A stretch of DNA of 34,098 nt from Bdellovibrionota bacterium (lineage in GTDB: Bacteria > Bdellovibrionota > Bacteriovoracia > Bacteriovoracales > Bacteriovoracaceae): contig JAURQB010000162.1 in assembly GCA_030836365.1 (NCBI GenBank), forward strand, positions 1 through 34,098, read 5' to 3'. Positions 18,012-26,628 of this stretch are shown here, in pieces. The stretch's first letter is position 1; each line of letters begins with the position of its first letter. The position numbers were made by a program, and so were the translations under genes. A model generated the notes under the pieces. It saw nothing but the letters and a program-made list of their open reading frames with translations, was not told the DNA's origin and did not search any database.

Positions 18012-18562
18012 TTCCATTAAAGCTGAGAAGAAAACATTTGAGAGCTCCTTTGCACACCTTCTTTTTGTTTAAGGGCGAAAAAGGTGTGCAAAAAGGTATT
18101 GTTGAGAACATTTCGGAGGGAGGGCTTCTTCTTAGGGCCGATCATTCATCTTTTGGAGGATCATCCTTTAGTGTTTTTTTTGATTTACCAGAGATAGCTA
18201 ATTTCTCTAACATGCCCATCTCTGAAATTATGTCTCTCTGTAGCGAAAACTTCAGACATCGAGTATTTAATGCCGAAATAGAGGCGAAGAGAGAAGTAAA
18301 ACTTGATGAGGGCCAAACTTTAATTGGCTGTGAGTTTTTACGGATAGATGATGAACCTCAAGCATTAATTAAAAAATATGTGAGTAATTATGCCTCAAAT
18401 ATTATCTTTACCTTGTCCCTATTTGAGCAAGGCACACATCGAAGAGATGTACAGGATTTAATTAAAAAGTCATTGAGCCTGTTGAATTATCCTCGCATCG
18501 AAAATTTGTCCGAGCTGAGACAGCGCTTGCTTCATGACTATCAAAGTTTGGAAAGTCTTTAA
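18008..18562 (+). CDS. PilZ domain protein (putative c-di-GMP effector)
   Basis: RRKHLRAPL then NISEGGLLLRA, i.e. RxxxR plus (D/N)xSxxG; ATGA overlap with phoH. Confidence 0.8.
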   Translation: MIPLKLRRKHLRAPLHTFFLFKGEKGVQKGIVENISEGGLLLRADHSSFGGSSFSVFFDLPEIANFSNMPISEIMSLCSENFRHRVFNAEIEAKREVKLDEGQTLIGCEFLRIDDEPQALIKKYVSNYASNIIFTLSLFEQGTHRRDVQDLIKKSLSLLNYPRIENLSELRQRLLHDYQSLESL

Positions 18563-18592
18563 AACCTAATTTACTACTAATTTTATAGAAGG

Positions 18593-18778
18593 TTATTTAC
18601 CACTTAATCTTTTATTAAGTTCATCAATGATAATTTTTGAATCTGCCAGTTTTTCAGATGAAATCTTTCCCTCTGATTGTAGTACTGCTTCAGCGCAATC
18701 TGCTTCTTTGATTAAGTGAGAAAGTGGAAGTTTTGTGTAGTAGTCGACCTTGTCGATTCTTGTCATGTTTGTTGTCAT
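18593..18778 (-). CDS. Small hypothetical protein (61 aa)
   Basis: Intergenic ORF with AGGGG-type RBS upstream of ATG; no antisense conflict. Confidence 0.55.
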   Translation of the reverse strand: MTTNMTRIDKVDYYTKLPLSHLIKEADCAEAVLQSEGKISSEKLADSKIIIDELNKRLSGK

Positions 18779-18986
18779 TATTTGTCCCCTAAAAAAAGAT
18801 AATTCTTTGCATGCTAGAGACGGTCAGGCAAAAAAAAATCCTAACTATTTATAATTATATAATTTTTACCTATTAGGGGCGCAAAATTTACACGCCTTCT
18901 TTCAATATTTTATCGCCAATGTGTTGGAGTAGAAAATATTACATTAGAGGTACTCAGATTGTATTTTTCATTATTTATTAGTCACT

Positions 18987-19784
18987 ATGAGTCTTGATTT
19001 AACGACAACAAATATTAAGAACAATATCAGACCTTGGGTTAATGATACCCTTAGGCAGGACCTTTTTAGGTTGAAGGAGCTTATTCCCAAAGAGCTTGGC
19101 ATGCCTTTAAAAGAAATTTCATTTCAAAGTAATGTTCCAGAATCTATTCTTAATGAGATTGCCGATGGAAAAACTCTTATTTCAGATTCAACAATTTATC
19201 GATTTTATAAATTCTTTTTTAAAGTCGTTGACCAGGCAGCACTTGGAATTAGGCATGAGTGGATTAGGTTAAAGTTTTTAAAAGAAAAACTAGAAAAAGA
19301 TGGCGAAATAAATAATTCCATCGAAGCTTCTCTTGAAGGCTCTAGCGTGTTGAGAAAAATATATTTAGAAACAAGGCTTCACCCAGTTAAAGAAAAACAG
19401 ATTGTTTCACGTTATGGAGATGATGGAAGAATAGCTTTAGAAGTTTTGGAAAGTTATGAATTAATCAAGTTTAATTCGAGTACCGAGGTATACAAGTTAA
19501 CCAATCGTTCAATTTCTAAAAATCCTGCCTTGTTGAAAAAATTAATGATTGATTGCGTATCGATGGGTGTAAATGTTGATAAGCTATGGGGGATTGGAGA
19601 TAACACCTGTTTTTATGGGATGGAGTGGGTAAGCCAAGAGTCCTTTGAAAAAATATTGAACATCATGGATAAGGCAAAAAATGAAATAAGAATGTGCTTA
19701 GAAGAAGATAATGGAGAGAGGAACATCCCATTAATCGCTCTCGGTGCGATAGATAAATTTAAAAGTAGGACGTTAGAGGATTAG
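18987..19784 (+). CDS. TIGR02147-like putative transcriptional regulator
   Basis: N-terminal HTH-like segment (MPLKEISFQSNVPESILNEIADGKTLISDSTIYRFYKFF) plus a winged-helix-like region; length and layout resemble Bdellovibrio/Fibrobacter TIGR02147 proteins. Confidence 0.5.
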   Translation: MSLDLTTTNIKNNIRPWVNDTLRQDLFRLKELIPKELGMPLKEISFQSNVPESILNEIADGKTLISDSTIYRFYKFFFKVVDQAALGIRHEWIRLKFLKEKLEKDGEINNSIEASLEGSSVLRKIYLETRLHPVKEKQIVSRYGDDGRIALEVLESYELIKFNSSTEVYKLTNRSISKNPALLKKLMIDCVSMGVNVDKLWGIGDNTCFYGMEWVSQESFEKILNIMDKAKNEIRMCLEEDNGERNIPLIALGAIDKFKSRTLED

Positions 19785-19785
19785 G

Positions 19786-20289
19786 ATGAAAAGTATTTTA
19801 TTATTAGTAAGTTTATTATTTTCATTAAGTTCATTTAGTGGAACATCTATTATCTCTTTGGAGACTCAGGAGATTTTTAGTAATCTTGGGTATGATAACT
19901 CCGATACAGTGATGCTCAAGTCAGGAGACTTTGGAGAAGGTGGCGGAGGCAATCGTCCGATTAAAGAAATTAATGCTTCTGGGGAGAGTCAAGAATCGAT
20001 TGTCTATTATTATCCTGTAAGTTATCGACTTAGTTTTAATCAATTAAGTGATCAGTTAAAGAAAAAAGTCCCGCTGCATACGGTTCGAGTTTTTAACATT
20101 ATGGGACAAGGTAAAATCTTAAGTCTTGCAATGGATGATATTTTTTCATTTGATTTAACTTTCGAAGAGTTAATTGATCTGAACAACATGAGTTTAAAAA
20201 ATATATCTTCAATTATAACGATGGATGGAGAGCTATACTTTCCAACAGATATTGTTTCAATTGAGATCGAAGCAATTATTGAGCCATAG
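19786..20289 (+). CDS. Small secreted protein with Gly-rich motif
   Basis: Signal peptide MKSILLLVSLLFSLSSFSG; internal GDFGEGGGGNRP; starts 1 nt after the preceding stop. Confidence 0.7.
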   Translation: MKSILLLVSLLFSLSSFSGTSIISLETQEIFSNLGYDNSDTVMLKSGDFGEGGGGNRPIKEINASGESQESIVYYYPVSYRLSFNQLSDQLKKKVPLHTVRVFNIMGQGKILSLAMDDIFSFDLTFEELIDLNNMSLKNISSIITMDGELYFPTDIVSIEIEAIIEP

Positions 20290-20878
20290 ATTTTTTATTT
20301 TTCTTTTTAAAGAAGTACCAGGCAGCAAGAGCGATCAAAACGATGGAAAATAGAATAATATTTCCTTTTTTGACGTATTCGATAACCGTCTCTCCAAAGC
20401 TAAAATAGAGGTTAAAAAATAATGTGCATGATATTGTGCATGCGATCAGGTCTGATAGAGCGAATTTGAAAAAATTCATTTTTCCCAGACCGGCCGTTAA
20501 GAAAAGTCCATTACGAACACCAAATGGGATAAAGCGTCCGAGCATTAATGTGATCATTCCAAACCTTTGATAAAAGTCTGAAACTTTATCTACTTTTTCT
20601 TGGCTAATCATTTTCGCAAAAAATTTAATTTTCCAAATTTTTGGGCCGAGTGTTCTTCCTAGCCAGTAACAAATCAAGTCACTAAAGTAAGCACCAGCAA
20701 ATACTCCAGCGAATAATTGATATTTTAATTCAGGGTTTTTACTGGCGAGCAAACCACTAATGAAAAGCATCGCATCCTCTGAGACGGGAATATTCAATCC
20801 TGCAAGTAGTAAAGAGCCAAATATTATCCAATGTGCATATTGAACGTGTGATTGAATGTAGACTAATAGCTCTTCCAT
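20276..20878 (-). CDS. DedA family membrane protein
   Basis: Typical DedA layout: NIPVSEDAMLFISG, GAYFSDLICYWLGR, RFIPFGVRNGLFLTAGLGKMNFFKF, multiple TMs. Confidence 0.85.
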   Translation of the reverse strand: MEELLVYIQSHVQYAHWIIFGSLLLAGLNIPVSEDAMLFISGLLASKNPELKYQLFAGVFAGAYFSDLICYWLGRTLGPKIWKIKFFAKMISQEKVDKVSDFYQRFGMITLMLGRFIPFGVRNGLFLTAGLGKMNFFKFALSDLIACTISCTLFFNLYFSFGETVIEYVKKGNIILFSIVLIALAAWYFFKKKNKKSMAQ

Positions 20879-20888
20879 TGTTTACTCC

Positions 20889-20918
20889 AAAAAAAGGGGA
20901 GTCCATTTAAGACTCCCC
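20889..20918 (-). terminator. Rho-independent terminator of the peroxiredoxin gene
   Basis: Stem GGGGAGTC (20896-20903)/GACTCCCC (20911-20918) with an A-run at 20889-20895 that reads as a T-run on the minus strand. Confidence 0.8.
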
Positions 20919-20946
20919 AAAAAATTAAAAGTAATTTTATTTTAAA

Positions 20947-21555
20947 TTATTTGCTGTGTTTTCCAAACCATTCTTTTGAACCAGTTGGATCTGGTTTCAT
21001 TGAGTCTGACCCAGAAGTCCAACCAGCTGGACATACTTCGCCGTGCTTCGCTGTGAATTGGTAAGCTTCAACAAGTCTTAAAGCTTCATCAACATTACGG
21101 CCAACAGATAGGTTGTTGATTGTTGAATGTTGAACTACATCGTTGTCATCAATGATGTAAAGCGCTCTTAAAGCAACGCCCGCTTCTTCGATAAGTGCGC
21201 CGAAGCTTCTTGCTACGTCTTTGTTAACGTCCGCAAGAATAGGGAAGTTTACTTGTCCAATTCCACCATCATTTCTTGCTTGTTTTGTCCAAGCTAGGTG
21301 AGAAAACTTTGAGTCAATTGAGCTAGCGATTACTTCGCAGCCAAGTGCCTTAAATTTTTCAACAGCTTCAGAGAAAGCAACAATTTCTGTTGGGCATACA
21401 AATGTGAAATCGAGTGGGTAAAAGAATAGAACTTTCCACTTTCCTTTGTAATCGTCAGAAGATAGAGATTGAAAATCTTGTCCAACTAGAGCGTCTGCTT
21501 TCCAAGTTGGAGATGTTTTTCCAACAAGTCTTGTTGGGTTTACTTCATTAGTCAT
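20947..21555 (-). CDS. 2-Cys peroxiredoxin (AhpC/TSA family)
   Basis: FYPLDFTFVCPTEIVAFSE and GEVCPAGWTSGSDSMKPDP; start reassigned to ATG at 21555 (MTNEVNPTR) with a nearby RBS, dropping 19 residues from the ORF-track call. Confidence 0.92.
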   Translation of the reverse strand: MTNEVNPTRLVGKTSPTWKADALVGQDFQSLSSDDYKGKWKVLFFYPLDFTFVCPTEIVAFSEAVEKFKALGCEVIASSIDSKFSHLAWTKQARNDGGIGQVNFPILADVNKDVARSFGALIEEAGVALRALYIIDDNDVVQHSTINNLSVGRNVDEALRLVEAYQFTAKHGEVCPAGWTSGSDSMKPDPTGSKEWFGKHSK

Positions 21556-21814
21556 ATTGTACTCCTGGTTAAATATACTAGGTTTAATTTCGACAAGAGT
21601 AGGCGAGAGCACTTAAAAAAACAACCCTAGAAGAGGGAATAAATAACACTTGTAGAGGGAAAATTGATGATTGATATTGGCACTATGCTTCACTTTGAAA
21701 ATTGATTGCTCACAATAGGAGAAAAGTTGATTGTTTTGGTAAATATTTTTGATACTTTAGTCGATAAGATTCAAAATTAGTCTTGCTAATTTCTAAAACG
21801 GAGAGAGTTAATAA

Positions 21815-22420
21815 ATGAAATCGCCAAATATGTATATTCCTAATCCAATTGTAATTGAACAAACCGCTAGAGGTGAGCGCCAATATGACATATATAGTCG
21901 TTTGCTTTTAGACCGCATTGTCTTTTTAGGAACTCAAGTTAATGACACGGTAGCAAACTTGATCATTGCCCAACTCCTTTTTCTTGAGCAATCTGACCCA
22001 GAGGCACCTGTTCATTTTTATATAAATAGCCCAGGTGGATCAGTCTACGCAGGTCTTGGTATATATGATGTTATGCAATACATTTCATGCCCCGTTTACA
22101 CTTATTGTGTTGGACTTGCTGCTTCTATGGGAAGCTTGCTGTTAACAGCGGGAGAAAAAGGCAATCGTTTCGCGATGCCTCACTCAAGAATTATGATTCA
22201 TCAACCGCTTGGTGGTGCCCAAGGGCAATGTTCAGATATCCAGATCCAGGCTAAAGAAATTCAAGATTTAAAAACTCAACTTAATAACATTTACATCAAG
22301 CACTCAGCTATTGATATGAATATGGATAAAATTGTAGACGCTACAGACCGAGATAATTATTTGACGCCGCAAGAGTCAATTGACATGGGGCTTATAGACT
22401 CTGTCATTGAGAGAAAGTAG
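21815..22420 (+). CDS. clpP: ATP-dependent Clp protease proteolytic subunit
   Basis: [42 protein letters not shown]. Confidence 0.97.
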   Translation: MKSPNMYIPNPIVIEQTARGERQYDIYSRLLLDRIVFLGTQVNDTVANLIIAQLLFLEQSDPEAPVHFYINSPGGSVYAGLGIYDVMQYISCPVYTYCVGLAASMGSLLLTAGEKGNRFAMPHSRIMIHQPLGGAQGQCSDIQIQAKEIQDLKTQLNNIYIKHSAIDMNMDKIVDATDRDNYLTPQESIDMGLIDSVIERK

Positions 22421-22471
22421 GTTTCGAAGGGACCGTTTTAAAAGAATTTATTATTAGATAAGGTTAAAAAT

Positions 22472-23770
22472 ATGGCACAAGAAAAAAATCGATCACTAAA
22501 CTGTAACTTTTGCGGCAAGTCCCAAAAGGAAGTGAAAAAACTTATCGCTGGGCCGGGTGTTTATATTTGTGATGAATGTATTGATTTGTGTACAGATATT
22601 ATTCAAGAAGACGTTACACAGTCGCAAAGCAAAGCGACGATGGAGAGTGTTCCAAAGCCTCACGAAATTAAAAACCATCTCGATAGCTATGTGATTGGCC
22701 AGGATCGCGCAAAAAAAATTATTTCAGTTGCCGTCCATAATCACTACAAAAGGATTTCTAAAAACATTGGAAATAAAAATGGTGATGTAGAATTGGCAAA
22801 ATCTAATATTCTTTTGGCCGGACCAACAGGCTCGGGTAAAACTCTTATTGCTCAATCATTGGCAAAATACTTAAATGTGCCTTTCGCTATTGCGGATGCT
22901 ACTTCATTAACAGAAGCCGGTTACGTGGGAGAGGATGTTGAAAATATTCTTTTGAACCTTCTTCAAAATTGTGACTATGATATTGAGCGTGCAGAACGAG
23001 GCATTGTTTACATTGATGAAATTGATAAAATTGCTAAAAAATCGGAAAATCCTTCGATAACAAGAGATGTCTCAGGTGAAGGTGTTCAGCAGGCGCTACT
23101 AAAATTAATTGAGGGCACAGTGGCGCAGGTTCCTCCGAAGGGTGGCCGAAAACATCCCCAGCAAGAATTTCTTCAAGTTAATACAAAAAATATCTTATTC
23201 ATTGTCGCTGGAGCGTTCGTTGGTCTCGATAAAATCATTGAAAATAGAATGACGAAAAGACCTATGGGCTTAATGACCAAAGATGATAAAAAAGAAAAAT
23301 CAGTCATTGAAAAATATGGTGGTATCGAAGTTGAGGACTTAAGTAAGTTTGGATTGATTCCTGAATTTATTGGCCGTCTTCCAGTAAATGCTATGCTTCA
23401 AGAGCTAGATGAAGAAGCACTTATTCAAATTTTAACGAAACCCAAAAATGCGATTACAAAGCAATATCAAAAACTGTTTGAATTAGATGGTATTGAGCTC
23501 GAATTTAATGAGGACGCACTAAAAGAAGTTGCCCATGTGGCAATGGAAAAAAAGACTGGTGCCCGTGGACTGCGTGCAATTCTTGAGCAAACGATGCTTG
23601 ATGTAATGTATGACATACCTTCAAATGAAAAAGTGAATAAGGTTGTTGTGACACTTGATTCAATTAGAGGATCTTCTCCCCCGGAAGTTCATGAAGGGCC
23701 TAAAAAAGTGTTTGAGGCAGAAAAGGGAGCTGGTGTCATCGGGAAAGGAAGCATTGAGTCAGCAAGCTGA
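22472..23770 (+). CDS. clpX: ATP-dependent Clp protease ATP-binding subunit ClpX
   Basis: N-terminal zinc domain [30 protein letters not shown]; Walker A GPTGSGKT; sensor/ClpP-binding regions; downstream of clpP. Confidence 0.97.
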   Translation: MAQEKNRSLNCNFCGKSQKEVKKLIAGPGVYICDECIDLCTDIIQEDVTQSQSKATMESVPKPHEIKNHLDSYVIGQDRAKKIISVAVHNHYKRISKNIGNKNGDVELAKSNILLAGPTGSGKTLIAQSLAKYLNVPFAIADATSLTEAGYVGEDVENILLNLLQNCDYDIERAERGIVYIDEIDKIAKKSENPSITRDVSGEGVQQALLKLIEGTVAQVPPKGGRKHPQQEFLQVNTKNILFIVAGAFVGLDKIIENRMTKRPMGLMTKDDKKEKSVIEKYGGIEVEDLSKFGLIPEFIGRLPVNAMLQELDEEALIQILTKPKNAITKQYQKLFELDGIELEFNEDALKEVAHVAMEKKTGARGLRAILEQTMLDVMYDIPSNEKVNKVVVTLDSIRGSSPPEVHEGPKKVFEAEKGAGVIGKGSIESAS

Positions 23771-24015
23771 TTAAGTTAAAAATTTCTTACACAAACTTTT
23801 TTTAGATTTCTCTTGATTTCTACTTGCTGGACTTGTTATTAAAATATTCTAATAAAAACAACGGCTTAGCCGTTACTTCTGTACGTAATAATTAAATATA
23901 AAATTTTTAGGCGGAATTTTCCTTTTTTCACTTGCTTTGACCTGAGTTTAGAAGTGGGTGAAAATATTAAGACTGGGCCGTCTCGCCCAAGTGAATAAAT
24001 AGTGCAGGAGGTGCT

Positions 24016-26433
24016 ATGTCAGACACGAAGTCCAATTCGGCAAAGAAATACCCATTATTACCCCTTCGCGATGTAATTATTTTTCCTCACATGGTTGTTC
24101 CATTATTTGTTGGAAGAGAGAAATCAATTGCAGCACTTGAGGCAGCATCAAAAAATAATAACGAGCTGTTTCTAGTTACTCAAAAGGATGCAAGCGTTCT
24201 AAATCCGGACAGAGAAGATGTTCATGATATTGGTACCGTCGTCAACATCATTCAAATGCTAAGGCTTCCAGATAATACAATTAAAGTTTTAATTGAAGGT
24301 AAGAGACGTGCTAAGATTGAAAACTTTGCAAATGATAAAGATGGATACTCTGCTGCGGTTGTTACTTGCGAAGATGTTTTAGATGATCAAGTTAAAGTAG
24401 AAGCATCTGTTAGAAGTTTAAAAAATATTTTTGAATCATACGTAAAACTTAATAAAAGAATTCCTCCTGAGCTTTTAATGAGTATTTCCGCGATTACTGA
24501 TCCTTCAAGACTTGCAGATATTGTCGTTGCGCACTTGAGTATGAAGATTGAAGAGAAGCAAGAAATTCTTGATGCACTTAATGTATCTGTTCGCTTAGAA
24601 AAACTCCTTGAAAAAATGCAAGGTGAAATTGAAATTATTAATGTTGAGAAAAAAATTCGTACTCGAGTTAAAACTCAAATGGAGAAGTCTCAAAAAGAGT
24701 ACTATCTCAATGAGCAAATGAATGCGATTCAAAAAGAGCTCGGCCAAAAAGACGATGGCAAAACGGAGCTTCAAGAATTAGAAGATAGGCTTGAAGCGAA
24801 AAAGATGCCTGAAGAGGCGAGAGAGAAAGCTCGTAAAGAAATCAAAAAATTAAAATCGATGTCACCAATGTCAGCAGAAGCTGCTGTTGTGAGAAATTAT
24901 GTGGATTGGATGATCAATCTTCCATGGCATGAGTACACGGTTGATGACAACTCAATTGCAAAAGCAAAAGACATTCTCGAAGAACAACATTATGGACTAA
25001 AAGATGTAAAAGAAAGAATGGTTGAATATCTTGCTGTTAGAAGTTTAATCGGAGATGAGCTTGAGGGAAGAGGAACGATTCTTTGTCTTGTCGGGCCACC
25101 AGGTGTAGGTAAGACAAGTATTGCGAAATCACTTGCTGAATCTTTAGGTCGTAAATTTGTTCGAATTTCCCTGGGCGGTGTTCGAGACGAAAGTGAGATC
25201 AGAGGGCACAGAAGAACATATGTGGGTGCGATGCCTGGAAAGATTATTTCTGCATTGAAAAAAGCGGGTACATCAAATCCTGTCATTCTTTTAGATGAAA
25301 TTGATAAAATGAATAGTGATTTTAGAGGGGACCCTGCAAGTGCAATGTTAGAGGTTCTTGACCCTGAACAAAATAAAACTTTTGGTGATCATTATATAGA
25401 AGTTGAATATGATCTTTCAAAGGTGATGTTTGTGATGACGGCAAATGACCTTGGCAGTATTCCAGGACCACTAAGAGATAGAATGGAAGTGATGCAAATT
25501 CCAGGTTACACGCCGAATGAAAAACTGCAAATTGCTAAGCAGTACTTGGTAAGTAAGGCGGTCAGAAATAATGGTCTTGATAATTACACACTCAACCTTA
25601 AAGATGATTCTATTGAGAGTATCATTTCTCATTACACCAAAGAATCAGGAGTAAGAGAGCTAGAGCGAGTTATTAATACAGTAGCTAGAAAAATTGCGAC
25701 TGATGTAGTCACAAAAGAGTACAAAGAAGGCAAAAAGTTTACTGTCAATACTACTCAATTGGGGAAACTGCTTGGTCCCAAAAAATTTGATAAAACCGAT
25801 ATTGAGGTAGAGCCTCAAGTTGGTCTCGTTAATGGGTTGGCCTGGACTTCGGTTGGTGGAGAGCTTCTGCATATTGAAGTTGTCACGGTATCAGGAAATG
25901 GGAAGATTCAAATTACTGGAAAGCTTGGCGAAGTGATGCAAGAGTCTGCTCGAGCTGCTTTAAGCTATGTTCGCTCTATTAGTGATCGTCTTGGTATTGA
26001 TGCCGAGTGGTATGAGAAGAATGATATTCATATCCACGTACCAGAAGGTGCGACGCCAAAGGATGGCCCAAGTGCAGGGATTACGATGGTGTCGGCATTA
26101 ACATCGGCGATTACAGGCATTAAGGTTTTTCAAGATGTGGCGATGACGGGAGAGGTAACCATTAGGGGACGAGTACTTCCCATTGGCGGATTAAAAGAGA
26201 AGCTTCTTGCTGCAAAGCAAGCGGGGATTAATAAGGTTCTTATTCCACAAAGAAACTCTAAAGATCTCTCTGATATTCCAAAGGAAATTAAGCAAGGTAT
26301 CGAAATTGTGGCCTGTACTCATGCGGAAGAGGTGCTAAAGCATGCGCTTAATTTGAGCCGGCCAGAGACTTTTATGAAGGTTGTGGGACTAAAGGTTATA
26401 GATCCACAAAATCAAATGGAAGTAGCGAACTAG
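24016..26433 (+). CDS. lon: ATP-dependent Lon protease
   Basis: PLLPLRDVIIFPHMVVPLFVGREKS, GPPGVGKTSIAKS, catalytic GPSAGITM and the following Lys region. Confidence 0.97.
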   Translation: MSDTKSNSAKKYPLLPLRDVIIFPHMVVPLFVGREKSIAALEAASKNNNELFLVTQKDASVLNPDREDVHDIGTVVNIIQMLRLPDNTIKVLIEGKRRAKIENFANDKDGYSAAVVTCEDVLDDQVKVEASVRSLKNIFESYVKLNKRIPPELLMSISAITDPSRLADIVVAHLSMKIEEKQEILDALNVSVRLEKLLEKMQGEIEIINVEKKIRTRVKTQMEKSQKEYYLNEQMNAIQKELGQKDDGKTELQELEDRLEAKKMPEEAREKARKEIKKLKSMSPMSAEAAVVRNYVDWMINLPWHEYTVDDNSIAKAKDILEEQHYGLKDVKERMVEYLAVRSLIGDELEGRGTILCLVGPPGVGKTSIAKSLAESLGRKFVRISLGGVRDESEIRGHRRTYVGAMPGKIISALKKAGTSNPVILLDEIDKMNSDFRGDPASAMLEVLDPEQNKTFGDHYIEVEYDLSKVMFVMTANDLGSIPGPLRDRMEVMQIPGYTPNEKLQIAKQYLVSKAVRNNGLDNYTLNLKDDSIESIISHYTKESGVRELERVINTVARKIATDVVTKEYKEGKKFTVNTTQLGKLLGPKKFDKTDIEVEPQVGLVNGLAWTSVGGELLHIEVVTVSGNGKIQITGKLGEVMQESARAALSYVRSISDRLGIDAEWYEKNDIHIHVPEGATPKDGPSAGITMVSALTSAITGIKVFQDVAMTGEVTIRGRVLPIGGLKEKLLAAKQAGINKVLIPQRNSKDLSDIPKEIKQGIEIVACTHAEEVLKHALNLSRPETFMKVVGLKVIDPQNQMEVAN

Positions 26434-26453
26434 AATTATTATCAAATTTTTTT

Positions 26454-26486
26454 GAAAAAAAGGAGGTGATATTCACCTCCTTTTTT
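26454..26486 (+). terminator. Rho-independent terminator after lon
   Basis: AGGAGGTGA-TAT-TCACCTCCT perfect stem flanked by A-run and T-run. Confidence 0.9.
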
Positions 26487-26530
26487 ATTGACAGCCTGAG
26501 CGTTTTTACTTAAATTGGTGCCTTCACTGA

Positions 26531-26605
26531 GGGCGTGTAGCTCAGTGGGAGAGCGCTGCCCTTACAAGGCAGATGTCGCAGGTTCAATCCCTGCCACGCC
26601 CACCA
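26531..26605 (+). tRNA. tRNA-Val (anticodon UAC), CCA encoded
   Basis: Acceptor GGGCGTG/CACGCCC, anticodon arm CTGCC-CTTACAA-GGCAG (anticodon TAC at 26563-26565), T arm GCAGGTTCAATCCCTGC, terminal ACCA. Confidence 0.95.
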
Positions 26606-26628
26606 TTAAAACTCAAATTAATATTTAA

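Noticed and set aside
24990-25286. 98-aa minus-strand ORF
   Set aside because: Antisense to the conserved Lon ATPase domain; shadow ORF.
26531-26605. tRNA-Val as a mobile element integration site
   Set aside because: No integrase nearby and I saw no duplicated tRNA 3' end in the window.
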